From assembly GCA_020686985.1 (NCBI GenBank), contig JAJEPU010000025.1:1-48845 (forward strand): 48,845 bases of DNA, given 5' to 3'. The DNA is from Brotaphodocola catenula. Lineage in GTDB: Bacteria; Bacillota; Clostridia; Lachnospirales; Lachnospiraceae. Positions 13,410-21,161 of this stretch are shown one piece after another. Made by a program: the position numbers and the translations under genes. A model generated the notes under the pieces. The model was given only the letters and a program-made list of their open reading frames with translations. It did not search any database and was not told the DNA's origin. How positions within the stretch are numbered: the first letter of the stretch is position 1; every line of letters begins with the position of its first letter.

Positions 13410-15290
13410 ATGACACGAAAACAAAGGCACTTGCTCACACGCATTATCGTGGCGGCGGTGCTGTTTCTTGCAGGCAGCTTGCTCCATCTCCCTGAATTGG
13501 CGGAGATGGCGGTCTTTCTCGTCTGCTATGTGGTTGTCGGCTGGGATATTGTCTGGAAGGCAATCACGAACATCCTGCATGGACAGGTGTTTGACGAAAA
13601 TTTCCTGATGACGATTGCCACCATCGGCGCACTCATTTTGGGCGAACATTCCGAGGGTGTCGCCGTTATGCTGTTTTACCAGGTGGGCGAATGGTTCCAG
13701 TCCTATGCGGTGTCCAAGTCCAGAAAATCTATCGCAAGCCTGATGGACATTCGCCCGGACTATGCTAACATCGAAAGGGACGGAAAACTGGTTCAGGTTG
13801 ACCCGGACGAGGTTCAGATCGGAGAAACCATTGTTGTGAAACCGGGAGAGCGCATCCCGCTGGACGGTACGATTCTCAAAGGCTTCTCCACCCTGGACAC
13901 TTCGGCCCTGACCGGAGAATCCATGCCCCGCGAGGTGGAGCCGGGAATGGAGGTCATCAGCGGCTGTATCAACCAGACCGGCATCCTGAACATTCAGACC
14001 ACAAAAGAATTTGGGGAATCCACCGTAGCCAAAATCCTTGACCTTGTGGAAAACGCAAGCGATAAGAAGGGCCGTATTGAGAATTTCATCACACGCTTTG
14101 CCAGGTATTATACCCCGGTAGTGGTATTTGCTGCTCTGGCGCTGGCAATCCTGCCGCCGCTGATTACCCAGCAGCCATTCAGCACCTGGATTTACCGGGC
14201 CTTGACCTTCCTGGTGATTTCCTGCCCCTGTGCGCTGGTCATCTCCATTCCGCTTAGTTTCTTCGGAGGCATCGGCGGCGCGTCCAAGATCGGCGTTCTG
14301 GTAAAGGGCAGCAACTATCTGGAGGCCCTGGCAAATACCGAGGTCGTGGTCTTTGATAAGACCGGCACACTGACAAAAGGCTCCTTTGCGGTCAGCGAGA
14401 TCCACCCTGTCGGCATGAAGGAAGCGCAGCTTTTGGAGCTGGCCGCATACGCTGAGGACTACTCCAACCACCCGATTTCTCTTTCTATTAAAAACGCCTA
14501 TGGACAGAAAATCGACAACAGCCGAGTTTCCGATGTCCAGGAAATTGCCGGTCACGGCGTGCAGGCCGTGATTGACGGGAAAACGATTCTGGCCGGAAGC
14601 ACCAAGCTGATGGAGAAAGCGCATATTAAGTACACGCCATCCTCAGCTGTCGGCACCGTGGTCTATCTGGCCTGTGACGGGAAATACGCTGGATGTATCA
14701 TCATTGAGGACGAGATCAAGGCCGATGCTCCAGCCGCAATCAAGCTGCTGAAATCTGCCGGTATCCGCAAAACGGTCATGCTGACCGGCGATGCAGATGC
14801 CGTTGGAAAGAAAGTCGCAGGGCAGCTTCATCTGGATCAGGTTTATACTGAACTGCTGCCCGCTGATAAGGTTGACCGCGTGGAAAGCCTGCTGAAGCAG
14901 AAAAGCGAAAAAGGTATGTTGGCCTTTGTTGGGGATGGTATCAATGACGCTCCCGTACTGGCGCGGGCCGATGTCGGTATTGCTATGGGCGGCTTGGGTT
15001 CCGATGCGGCCATTGAAGCTGCTGACGTGGTTCTTATGACGGATGAACCGTCCAAGATTGCCGCTGTTATGAAGATCGCCCGTAAGACGATCCGCATCGC
15101 AAATCAGAATATTGTGTTTGCCCTGGGCGTGAAATTCCTGGTTCTGATTTTAGGTGCGCTAGGCTATGCAAATATGTGGGCGGCGGTGTTCGCGGATGTA
15201 GGCGTTTCCATTATTGCGATTCTCAATGCCATCCGCGCCATGCGGGTCAAGCTGCCGGATATGCCAGCGGGCAGCACAAATCAGGGTTAA
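13410..15290 (+). CDS. Zinc/cadmium-type heavy-metal P1B ATPase
   Basis: A 626-residue pump with ISCPCALVIS near 271, DKTGT near 316, SNHPIS, TGDAD and GDGINDAP near 507. CPC followed by ALVIS and the absence of the copper YN/MxxSS pair fit ZntA/CadA-type Zn/Cd/Pb export. The protein starts almost directly with the first membrane segments: the N-terminal HMA domain seen in most relatives is missing and is encoded by the separate gene just upstream. I start it at the ATG with AAAGGAG 8 bases before; an in-frame ATG 22 codons earlier lacks such a site. Two ArsR-type metal sensors lie downstream. Confidence 0.94.
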   Translation: MTRKQRHLLTRIIVAAVLFLAGSLLHLPELAEMAVFLVCYVVVGWDIVWKAITNILHGQVFDENFLMTIATIGALILGEHSEGVAVMLFYQVGEWFQSYAVSKSRKSIASLMDIRPDYANIERDGKLVQVDPDEVQIGETIVVKPGERIPLDGTILKGFSTLDTSALTGESMPREVEPGMEVISGCINQTGILNIQTTKEFGESTVAKILDLVENASDKKGRIENFITRFARYYTPVVVFAALALAILPPLITQQPFSTWIYRALTFLVISCPCALVISIPLSFFGGIGGASKIGVLVKGSNYLEALANTEVVVFDKTGTLTKGSFAVSEIHPVGMKEAQLLELAAYAEDYSNHPISLSIKNAYGQKIDNSRVSDVQEIAGHGVQAVIDGKTILAGSTKLMEKAHIKYTPSSAVGTVVYLACDGKYAGCIIIEDEIKADAPAAIKLLKSAGIRKTVMLTGDADAVGKKVAGQLHLDQVYTELLPADKVDRVESLLKQKSEKGMLAFVGDGINDAPVLARADVGIAMGGLGSDAAIEAADVVLMTDEPSKIAAVMKIARKTIRIANQNIVFALGVKFLVLILGALGYANMWAAVFADVGVSIIAILNAIRAMRVKLPDMPAGSTNQG

Positions 15291-15298
15291 GCGCAATA

Positions 15299-15336
15299 GA
15301 AATGCGCCGCAACTTTCACACGCTGCGGCGCATTTC
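15299..15336. terminator. Terminator between the ATPase gene and the first ArsR gene
   Basis: A perfect 13-bp GC-rich stem (GAAATGCGCCGCA and complement) followed by CTTATT on the plus strand. It separates two convergent genes and is likely to act both ways. Confidence 0.85.
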
Positions 15337-15337
15337 C

Positions 15338-15703
15338 TTATTGTTCAGTCGGGCATGATACTTCAAACAACGCATCTATGGCATGATGCAGGAGCTTTGC
15401 CTGCGGCGTGTCCGACAGCGAATAATAGACTTCTTTTCCGTCCCTGCGGCTTGAAATGATCCCGCTCTTTTTTAATATCCGCAGATGATGTGACACAGCA
15501 GGGGCGCTCATATCCACAGCCGCCGCGAGATTGCATACACATTCTTCACAATGGCACAGCAGCCACAGAATCCGCAGCCGGGTCGGATCGCCAAGCTGCT
15601 GAAATAAAAATGATATATCCTTAAACCCTTCCGCAGATGGCATCTTATTTAAGACTTTTTCAATATTCTGTCCGTGGTTATGGGGTAGATTGTAATGCGG
15701 CAT
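15338..15703 (-). CDS. ArsR/SmtB-family metal-sensing repressor, CadC-like
   Basis: A 121-residue winged-helix repressor. The recognition segment SAPAVSHHLRILKKSG is typical of the family. A CHCEECVCN cluster (Cys50, 52, 55, 57) matches the ELCVCD-type Cys site of CadC/CmtR-like sensors, so soft metals such as Cd or Pb are likely ligands. His106 and His107 near the C-terminus could form the second site. I start it at the ATG with AGGAG; upstream in-frame codons overlap the divergent gene and its promoter. A clear promoter, TTGACA-17-TATCAT, precedes it. It probably represses the ATPase or its own promoter. Confidence 0.88.
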   Translation of the reverse strand: MPHYNLPHNHGQNIEKVLNKMPSAEGFKDISFLFQQLGDPTRLRILWLLCHCEECVCNLAAAVDMSAPAVSHHLRILKKSGIISSRRDGKEVYYSLSDTPQAKLLHHAIDALFEVSCPTEQ

Positions 15704-15727
15704 AAAAATCAGCTCCTTCCTGTGACT

Positions 15728-15756
15728 ATGATACTGACATAATTCTTGTCTGTCAA
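15728..15756 (-). promoter_or_regulatory. Promoter of the CadC-like gene, with inverted repeat
   Basis: TTGACA-17-TATCAT on the minus strand. The repeat TGACA...TGTCA overlaps it and also lies near the start of the rightward ArsR gene, so one site could control both divergent genes. Confidence 0.75.
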
Positions 15757-15786
15757 ACAGCTTCATTATAGATTGGAGAAAAATAC

Positions 15787-16104
15787 ATGAACGAAACAGA
15801 GAAAAAAACTTTTTCCGCTCCAAGCCCTGGCGAATTGGAACAATTAACCGAGCTTCACAAAGCGATGGGCGATTACACACGGATGCGGATACTTTGGTAT
15901 CTGATGCAGAAAGATTCTTGCGTCAGCGAACTGGCACAAAAGATGGAGGTCACAGAATCGGCCATATCCCACCAGCTTCGTGCGCTTTGGATTGTCCGGT
16001 TAGTGCAATCACGCAAGGCCGGGAAAAACGTGATTTATTCCTTGCAGGACGAACATATCCGGTGGATTCTTGAAGAAACCTACGCTCATATTTCAGAAAG
16101 ATAA
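15787..16104 (+). CDS. ArsR/SmtB-family regulator, zinc-sensing type
   Basis: A 105-residue winged-helix protein, divergent from the CadC-like gene. The pair of Cys used for soft metals is reduced to one (Cys45), but the last helix has Asp88, His90, His101 and Glu104, the spacing of the SmtB/CzrA alpha-5 zinc site. Zinc sensing is therefore the best guess. TTGGAGAAAA lies before the ATG. Having two sensors of different metal type beside a Zn/Cd pump suggests separate responses to zinc and to toxic metals. Confidence 0.87.
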   Translation: MNETEKKTFSAPSPGELEQLTELHKAMGDYTRMRILWYLMQKDSCVSELAQKMEVTESAISHQLRALWIVRLVQSRKAGKNVIYSLQDEHIRWILEETYAHISER

Positions 16105-16107
16105 AAA

Positions 16108-16139
16108 CGCAGCCCCTGTGCTGTTTTGCAGGGGCTGCG
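16108..16139. terminator. Terminator between the zinc-type ArsR and nitroreductase genes
   Basis: Perfect 11-bp stem CGCAGCCCCTG/CAGGGGCTGCG. TTTTTATC follows it on the minus strand, so it mainly ends the nitroreductase transcript. Confidence 0.85.
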
Positions 16140-16150
16140 CGGGTATTCAA

Positions 16151-16669
16151 TTACAGCGTTTCGTAGGAAACCAGCTGGCTCATCGGGATGCGCTGCTTAT
16201 TGAAGCGATTGGGGTCGCCGGTTCCTTCATCGGAATAGCCGACAACCAGAATGTTGACCGGCTCCAGGTTGGCCGGGAGGTCAAATTCCTTGCGCAGAAC
16301 ATCGGGCTTGAAGTAGCATACCCACACCGTTCCAAGGCCCAGCTCTGTGGCCTGGAGCATCATGTGGTCGGTCAGGATGGAGGCGTCAATGTCACCGGTC
16401 TGCTTCTGATCGAAAGGCCGTACCCACGCCTTATCGTGATCGGCGCAAACAATAATAGCCAGGGGCGCACCGTAGATATTGGCCGCTTTACTGATCTTCG
16501 CAAGACCTTCCTCGCTCTGAACGGCAATCAGGCGAATCGGCTGAAGGTTGGCAGCGGTCGGGGCCACATGAGCAGCCTCCAGAATCTGCTCCAGCTTCTC
16601 AGGTTCTACCTTCGTTTCCTTGTAATCGCGTACCGACATACGCTGCTTTGCAATCGTGATAAAATCCAT
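16151..16669 (-). CDS. Nitroreductase-family FMN enzyme
   Basis: A 172-residue nitroreductase-like flavoenzyme. The N-terminal RMSVRDYK run and the following PTAANLQP match FMN-binding parts, and GLGTVWVCYF the C-terminal FMN contact. Such enzymes reduce nitro compounds, quinones or other electrophiles with NAD(P)H. AAAGGA lies before the ATG. It is divergent from an HxlR regulator with a perfect dyad operator between them, so it is probably induced by reactive electrophiles or redox stress. Substrate is unknown. Confidence 0.9.
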   Translation of the reverse strand: MDFITIAKQRMSVRDYKETKVEPEKLEQILEAAHVAPTAANLQPIRLIAVQSEEGLAKISKAANIYGAPLAIIVCADHDKAWVRPFDQKQTGDIDASILTDHMMLQATELGLGTVWVCYFKPDVLRKEFDLPANLEPVNILVVGYSDEGTGDPNRFNKQRIPMSQLVSYETL

Positions 16670-16758
16670 AATATATAGTCCTTTCAGTATTTTTATTTTG
16701 AGCATATCAAATCAACCATTGACCTAATTGTAGCACTAGAACACAAAACCGCAAGAAT

Positions 16759-16796
16759 GCACTTTTTCGGAAGATACTTCCCAAAAAGATAGCACC
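16759..16796. promoter_or_regulatory. HxlR-type operator copy 1
   Basis: Arms CTTTTT-C-GGAAG and CTTCC-C-AAAAAG around ATA form a near-perfect dyad in the gap between the nitroreductase and HxlR genes, flanked by GCA and AGCACC. A close copy lies upstream of the radical SAM gene. Confidence 0.75.
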
Positions 16797-16819
16797 TTGC
16801 GGGAAAGGAGAGCCATTTT

Positions 16820-17176
16820 ATGAAATGTGAAAAAAATCAATTCAACTGCCCAGTTGAGGCAACCCTGTCTTTGATCGGCGGCAAGTATAAGCCGTTGATC
16901 CTCTGGCATCTGATTGACCATCCATTACACTATATGGAGTTACAGCGGCTGATTTCAAACGCCACGCCGAAGATGCTTTCGCAGCAGCTTCACGATCTGG
17001 AAAACAACGGCATGATTCATCGTGAAGTGATTCCAGAAAAGCCGCCCAAGACGGTATATTCTCTTACCCCATTTGGACAGAGTATTGTTCCTATTCTGGA
17101 TGCAATGTGCCAGTGGGGAAACAACTATCTGGACGGCCTGGATGTTCAGCCGCCATGCTGTCAAAGTCGCAAATAA
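16820..17176 (+). CDS. HxlR-family winged-helix regulator
   Basis: A 118-residue HxlR protein: CPVEATLSLIGGKYKPLILWHL at the start, a recognition helix in SNATPKMLSQQLHDLE, and a wing with the VYSLTPFG pattern. Cys3 and Cys10 near the N-terminus resemble the redox-sensing Cys of YodB/HypR-type members, which control reductases under electrophile or disulphide stress. It is divergent from the nitroreductase gene. The shared operator upstream of the radical SAM gene suggests a three-gene regulon. Confidence 0.92.
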   Translation: MKCEKNQFNCPVEATLSLIGGKYKPLILWHLIDHPLHYMELQRLISNATPKMLSQQLHDLENNGMIHREVIPEKPPKTVYSLTPFGQSIVPILDAMCQWGNNYLDGLDVQPPCCQSRK

Positions 17177-17179
17177 AAG

Positions 17180-17215
17180 GCTGGGCATAGCTGACGAAAA
17201 ACGGCTATGCCCAGC
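17180..17215. terminator. Bidirectional terminator between HxlR and radical SAM genes
   Basis: Perfect 12-bp stem GCTGGGCATAGC/GCTATGCCCAGC with T-rich tracts on both strands, between convergent genes. Confidence 0.88.
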
Positions 17216-17229
17216 TTATATTTTCTGCT

Positions 17230-18255
17230 CTAAATTTGTGACTGCCGGACGTAATTGCACAGCGCGGCAAAGTCAACATGGGGATTCTTACTTAAAATCT
17301 GTTGCAGGCTTTCCCCGGCCTTTTGATGCAGCTTCGGCTTTTTCAGATCGTCCAAGCGGAAGAAGATATTGAGCCGCCTGCCGACAGTAAACAAAAGCCT
17401 TTCATCCGGTGGCAGGGTCAGAAAGCGGTCAATCGTAGAGAGCATTTCCTGTTTCTCTGTTCGCAGATTTCCCCTGACCTCCAGAAGCAGATTGACGATG
17501 TGTTCATTCACATAGTAACTGTCCATCTCATGTAGCTGCTGCAAGAATAACTTTTGCTCTATAACGATTTCTTCCTCCGATTGCAGAGTAAACGAGCCAT
17601 CCCTGACAAACTCGCCCAGCTTGGACTCTAGCTTAATACCCGTGGCGTGGACACGGATAAAATCAGGCTGGATGATGTTCAACGCCTTTGCTGTTTGAGC
17701 AGCATTTTCTTCAGACAGCTCCTTGCCGCCGATCCCCAGCAATATGAACTCCGACAAGATCATATCCGCATCTTTTGCCATGCAGCCGCTTCGTACAACG
17801 GTATCCGCATCAAAACCTTTGTTGATAAGTTTCAGTATCCGATCCGAGCCGGTTTCCATTCCGCTGTAAAGATGGTTCAGGCCCGCTTGCCGGAGCGCCT
17901 TTAGCTCTGCCGGATTTTTCCGAGTGATACTATCAGCGCGGGCATAAGAAGTGATGTACTGCATATCGGGAAAGTTTTGATTGATCGCATCCAAAATGCG
18001 GAGTAGATAATCCGTTTTCAGCACCAGGGCATCCCCGTCCTGCAAGAAGCAGGAAGTAATCTTTTTCCCCCGGTTGAGCTGGGCCTGCCGCCTAATATCT
18101 TCTATGGTTTCATCAATGGGCCGCATGGAAAAGCGCATGGATTTATAAAGCCCGCAGAAATAACACTTATTCCAATGGCATCCCCTTGTGACCCGGATCA
18201 GCAGGCTATTACTTTCAGAAGGTGGGCGAATAGGCCCGATTTCTATATCTTTCAT
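17230..18255 (-). CDS. Radical SAM protein
   Basis: A 341-residue radical SAM protein. The [4Fe-4S] cluster motif is C-x4-C-x2-C (Cys26, Cys31, Cys34) instead of the common C-x3-C-x2-C. It is followed by parts of an Elp3/HemN-like barrel such as FLQDGDAL and LYSGMETGSD. No B12-binding domain is present. Substrate and product cannot be told. A copy of the HxlR operator lies 64 bases upstream, so it is probably co-regulated with the nitroreductase. Confidence 0.88.
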   Translation of the reverse strand: MKDIEIGPIRPPSESNSLLIRVTRGCHWNKCYFCGLYKSMRFSMRPIDETIEDIRRQAQLNRGKKITSCFLQDGDALVLKTDYLLRILDAINQNFPDMQYITSYARADSITRKNPAELKALRQAGLNHLYSGMETGSDRILKLINKGFDADTVVRSGCMAKDADMILSEFILLGIGGKELSEENAAQTAKALNIIQPDFIRVHATGIKLESKLGEFVRDGSFTLQSEEEIVIEQKLFLQQLHEMDSYYVNEHIVNLLLEVRGNLRTEKQEMLSTIDRFLTLPPDERLLFTVGRRLNIFFRLDDLKKPKLHQKAGESLQQILSKNPHVDFAALCNYVRQSQI

Positions 18256-18318
18256 GGTGGTTATCCTTTCAGTGTATTCACGTTAAGGGTAGCATTTCAC
18301 GGCGGGCTTAACAAGAAC

Positions 18319-18356
18319 GCACTTTTAGGGTAGACACTTCCCGTAAGGATAGCACC
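18319..18356. promoter_or_regulatory. HxlR-type operator copy 2, upstream of the radical SAM gene
   Basis: Shares GCACTTTT, ACTTCCC, AAGGATAGCACC-like blocks with copy 1 in the same order and spacing (about 30 of 38 positions), although the inner dyad is less perfect. Confidence 0.65.
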
Positions 18357-18531
18357 CAAACAAAACTGGCAAGCAATGCCTGTGTTAATACACACAGGCC
18401 CGCAGGGAAGAAAATCCCTTTGTGATTTTCCTCTCTGCTTGCTTGTTGAGGGCAGCGCCCCCAAGCCCCTTTGAACACAGAATTTCATTCTGTGGCTGCG
18501 CGTTCTGCGAACGCTTTTGACCAGGACCAGC
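18357..18531. other. Non-coding stretch with hairpins beyond the relaxase gene
   Basis: No credible gene. It holds CACAGAAT/ATTCTGTG, GCGTT/GAACGC, a GGAAGAAAATC/GATTTTC pair and a GC-rich block with GGGGGCGC. Some of these would end the relaxase transcript. It is one of two places where a transfer origin could lie, without direct evidence. Confidence 0.4.
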
Positions 18532-19947
18532 TTACCGCTGGCCGTGGTCTTTTTCTTTTTCAACATCCTGTTCTACCTCCATTTTCAGCACTCGATCTAC
18601 ATTTGCCTTTGCCGTTAAAAGCTCCCGCATTTCCTCACGGGAACGCCGGTACTCGGCATAGGTCTTTTTCTTTTCTTCCAGCAATTTCGCGTACTCCGTC
18701 TGCAACTCTTTGACCTTGGGAAGCTTCTTAACGCCCATCTCATCAAAGGCATTCTTAGCAGCCTGGTGGAGCAGAATTTCTTCCTCATGTTCTTCCCGGA
18801 ATTTCTTAGAGTAACCCGCCTTGCGGTATGCCACATAGACCTCACGGGTCTTGGCATAATTTACGATGTGAGTACGCAGAACAGCGATCTCTGCCATGCG
18901 CTTTTCAGCCGCTTTGATCTGCGCCGAAAGTTCATTGTGATGTGCCGTGGCAGCCGTAGCCTTTTCTTCCAAAACCGCATACTCCAGCAGATTATGCTCT
19001 GACAGGTAATTCATGGTCTGCGCCATTTGCTTCAGATTGAAAACTTTGGCCCATCGAGCATAGCCAGCACCCTTTCCGGCCTGCAATTTTGCCTGAATGT
19101 CCACCAGCAGATTGACCTTGGGCGGCTCCGGCTGCACGGCGGAATTTTTACGGGGCGTATGCCGTTTTTCACCGGCCAGCACCGCACGGATTTCTGCTTC
19201 ACTGTACCCGGCCCCCAGCTTGTCATCCATGCGGGCTACATTCTTCCAGCCGGGAGCTTTGAGCCGGATTGCTTTCCCGCGCCGAGATACTTCGCAGCCC
19301 ATTTCTGTAAGCAGTTTCAACAGCGCATCAAAGTCCGCCGGTTTCTGCTCCAGCGCTCGGTCAATCATCACCCGTAGCTGTTCCCGATGGGAGGGATTGG
19401 CCTGTTCGCCCAGCCACTTGTTGTAGCTTTTTCCGTGGGGTTTCGGGTCCTCCACAATGGACAATCCGTTCTCGATACAGATGGTATCGCTCAAGCGTCG
19501 GACGGCTCTGGTGCTGCCCCAAAAGTTGCGGAACTTTCGGTCACAATCTGCATTGACCGCCGACCAGATGATGTGATTATGAACGTGCGATTTGTCTATG
19601 TGGGTGCAGACCACAAAGGCGTGATTGCCCTTGGTGAACCGCTTGGCAAATTCCACGCCCAGGCGGTTGGCTTCCTCCGGTGTGATTTCACCGGGTTTGA
19701 ATGACTGGCGCACATGGTAAGCGATCACATCGTCCGCCCCGCGCACCCGCCCGGTGGCGGAGATATACTGCCGCTTCGCCAGAAGGAACTCTGCATCGGC
19801 GGTCCGGCTGTCACAGCCATAGCCGGTAATTAGTTTTCCGTTGTCGGTCTTTTGCGGATTTGCCACATAATCAATGATGTCGCTGATTGCTCGGCTCTCA
19901 GTGCGCCCCTTGCCGATATGCAGGGGCATGATGCGTGTGGTTGCCAT
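18532..19947 (-). CDS. Relaxase (MobP/VirD2-type mobilisation nuclease)
   Basis: A 471-residue relaxase that would nick the transfer origin and lead the strand into the recipient. The metal-binding motif is His116, Asp118, His121, His123 and His125 (HIDKSHVHNH). A likely nucleophile is Tyr27 in IIDYVANPQKT. The N-terminal 230 residues form the nuclease domain. The C-terminal half is charged and largely coiled coil (about 300-460). AAAGGAGG lies before the ATG. MobC is encoded about 2.4 kb upstream on the same strand, with the AbiE genes between them, an insertion relative to the usual adjacent pair. Confidence 0.95.
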   Translation of the reverse strand: MATTRIMPLHIGKGRTESRAISDIIDYVANPQKTDNGKLITGYGCDSRTADAEFLLAKRQYISATGRVRGADDVIAYHVRQSFKPGEITPEEANRLGVEFAKRFTKGNHAFVVCTHIDKSHVHNHIIWSAVNADCDRKFRNFWGSTRAVRRLSDTICIENGLSIVEDPKPHGKSYNKWLGEQANPSHREQLRVMIDRALEQKPADFDALLKLLTEMGCEVSRRGKAIRLKAPGWKNVARMDDKLGAGYSEAEIRAVLAGEKRHTPRKNSAVQPEPPKVNLLVDIQAKLQAGKGAGYARWAKVFNLKQMAQTMNYLSEHNLLEYAVLEEKATAATAHHNELSAQIKAAEKRMAEIAVLRTHIVNYAKTREVYVAYRKAGYSKKFREEHEEEILLHQAAKNAFDEMGVKKLPKVKELQTEYAKLLEEKKKTYAEYRRSREEMRELLTAKANVDRVLKMEVEQDVEKEKDHGQR

Positions 19948-19975
19948 AGAAGGGCCTCCTTTCTAAAAAAGAAAC

Positions 19976-19994
19976 GGCCTGCATGGTGCAGACC
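19976..19994 (-). terminator. Terminator of the AbiE operon
   Basis: GG-CTGCA/TGCAG-CC stem followed on the minus strand by GTTTCTTTTTT, between the zinc-ribbon gene and the relaxase start. Confidence 0.7.
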
Positions 19995-20001
19995 GCTTTT
20001 G

Positions 20002-20310
20002 CTATTCTATAAAATCGTCCTCGATGTCCTCTAACCGCTTCGGAGGAAACCTCATCTCGTATTGTTCTTTTGCCAGTGCACGAACTTCCGGGCGCTTATC
20101 TTTCATTCGGTTTTTCAGCCAGGAAATCTGCTCCTTTGATAACCGCCAAGGGAGATTCAGTAAGCGGTTTACCGTCATTTGCTCCGCTTGTTTCTCCGGC
20201 GATAAAGAAGCACAGGATTTACAGATGTGCGCCGCATGACCTTTGCCGGAAAATTTTTCGTTAGCCTTATATTCTCCGCAGACTTTACAATAATGTCCAT
20301 GCTTCTTCAT
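20002..20310 (-). CDS. Small zinc-ribbon-like protein coupled to AbiEii (102 aa)
   Basis: A 102-residue protein with two CxxC pairs (YCKVCG near 8-11 and ICKSC near 30-33) that can form a zinc ribbon, then a charged helical tail. It is not a standard part of AbiE systems. Its ATG overlaps the abiEii stop (ATGA), so translation is coupled and the three genes are one operon. It could modulate the toxin, bind tRNA or DNA, or be an ICE protein caught in the operon. No function is known to me. Confidence 0.75.
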   Translation of the reverse strand: MKKHGHYCKVCGEYKANEKFSGKGHAAHICKSCASLSPEKQAEQMTVNRLLNLPWRLSKEQISWLKNRMKDKRPEVRALAKEQYEMRFPPKRLEDIEDDFIE

Positions 20311-21161
20311 AGGCTCGATTCCTTTTCACTGAGCGCATATAAACTGCGAACCGCCCCCATGATGATGTTCCACTCCAGATCTGCCGCATAGGAAAATTTT
20401 TTACGGTACGATTCCCAAAGTTTCTGCATCACCGGACTATTTTCCACTTCTTCAAAAACTTCGGCAGCTTCTGCAAGATGTTGTTCTGTCCCGCGTTTGT
20501 GGGCAGTGGCCCGCAGCGCATCATGGAGCGTCTGCCGGTTCAATGTGTTCCCGTGGAGCTGATCCAGAATATAAATGTCATAGAAATCTCTCATGCGGGT
20601 GTTGGTGGTGGTTCTGGTGATGATTGTTTCCAGCTTTTCAGCCAGAACGGTTTCCAGATTGTATGCCCAAATGTCAATGGAGCGATCTTCCAGCATCAGC
20701 TTGAAAGAGTAGCGTACCTCCCTGGGGGTAATGGCATCCCCTGTGGAAATGTCAATCTTCAAAGGCGTCACCACACCGTCAAAGGTTGTAGTCATGCTGA
20801 CCCGAATCCCAGGATACTCCGCTTCATCCATAATCTCTGAAATGCTTTTCAGCTGAAATTTGACGCCATCATCAATCGGCACACTCACAATAGCAGAAAT
20901 CAGGTTCTCGATCTCCTCTACATTAACATTGGCTCCTTTTACAGTAGCGTCCAAGTCCATCGTGGAACGGGCATCCAGTCCAACCATTGCCGCTACCAGC
21001 ATCCCGCCTTTCAGAATAAATTTATCACGATATTCAGAAAGGGAAATACGCTCCAGAAAACGCTCCATCATATAGTTTCGCATTAAAAGCTGTGCATCCG
21101 CAGATTTTTCTCTGGAAAGATTGCGAATCAAATCTTTTAGCTGCCTTGCTGTCTTTATCAT
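20307..21161 (-). CDS. abiEii: AbiEii/AbiGii-type nucleotidyltransferase toxin
   Basis: A 284-residue toxin of the type IV AbiE system. Nucleotidyltransferase motifs are visible: Gly52-Gly53, Ser66 with Asp69 and Asp71 (S-T-M-D-L-D), Lys135-x-Asp137 and the AEKLETII helix. Members of this family act on tRNA 3' ends and stop growth, which can abort phage infection or stabilise mobile DNA. It overlaps the antitoxin gene by four bases. Confidence 0.92.
   Translation of the reverse strand: MIKTARQLKDLIRNLSREKSADAQLLMRNYMMERFLERISLSEYRDKFILKGGMLVAAMVGLDARSTMDLDATVKGANVNVEEIENLISAIVSVPIDDGVKFQLKSISEIMDEAEYPGIRVSMTTTFDGVVTPLKIDISTGDAITPREVRYSFKLMLEDRSIDIWAYNLETVLAEKLETIITRTTTNTRMRDFYDIYILDQLHGNTLNRQTLHDALRATAHKRGTEQHLAEAAEVFEEVENSPVMQKLWESYRKKFSYAADLEWNIIMGAVRSLYALSEKESSL

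Noticed and set aside
13233-14624. 463-codon open frame opposite the Zn/Cd ATPase gene
   Set aside because: It is antisense to a gene with all P-type ATPase motifs, has no start signal and reads as low-complexity antisense sequence.
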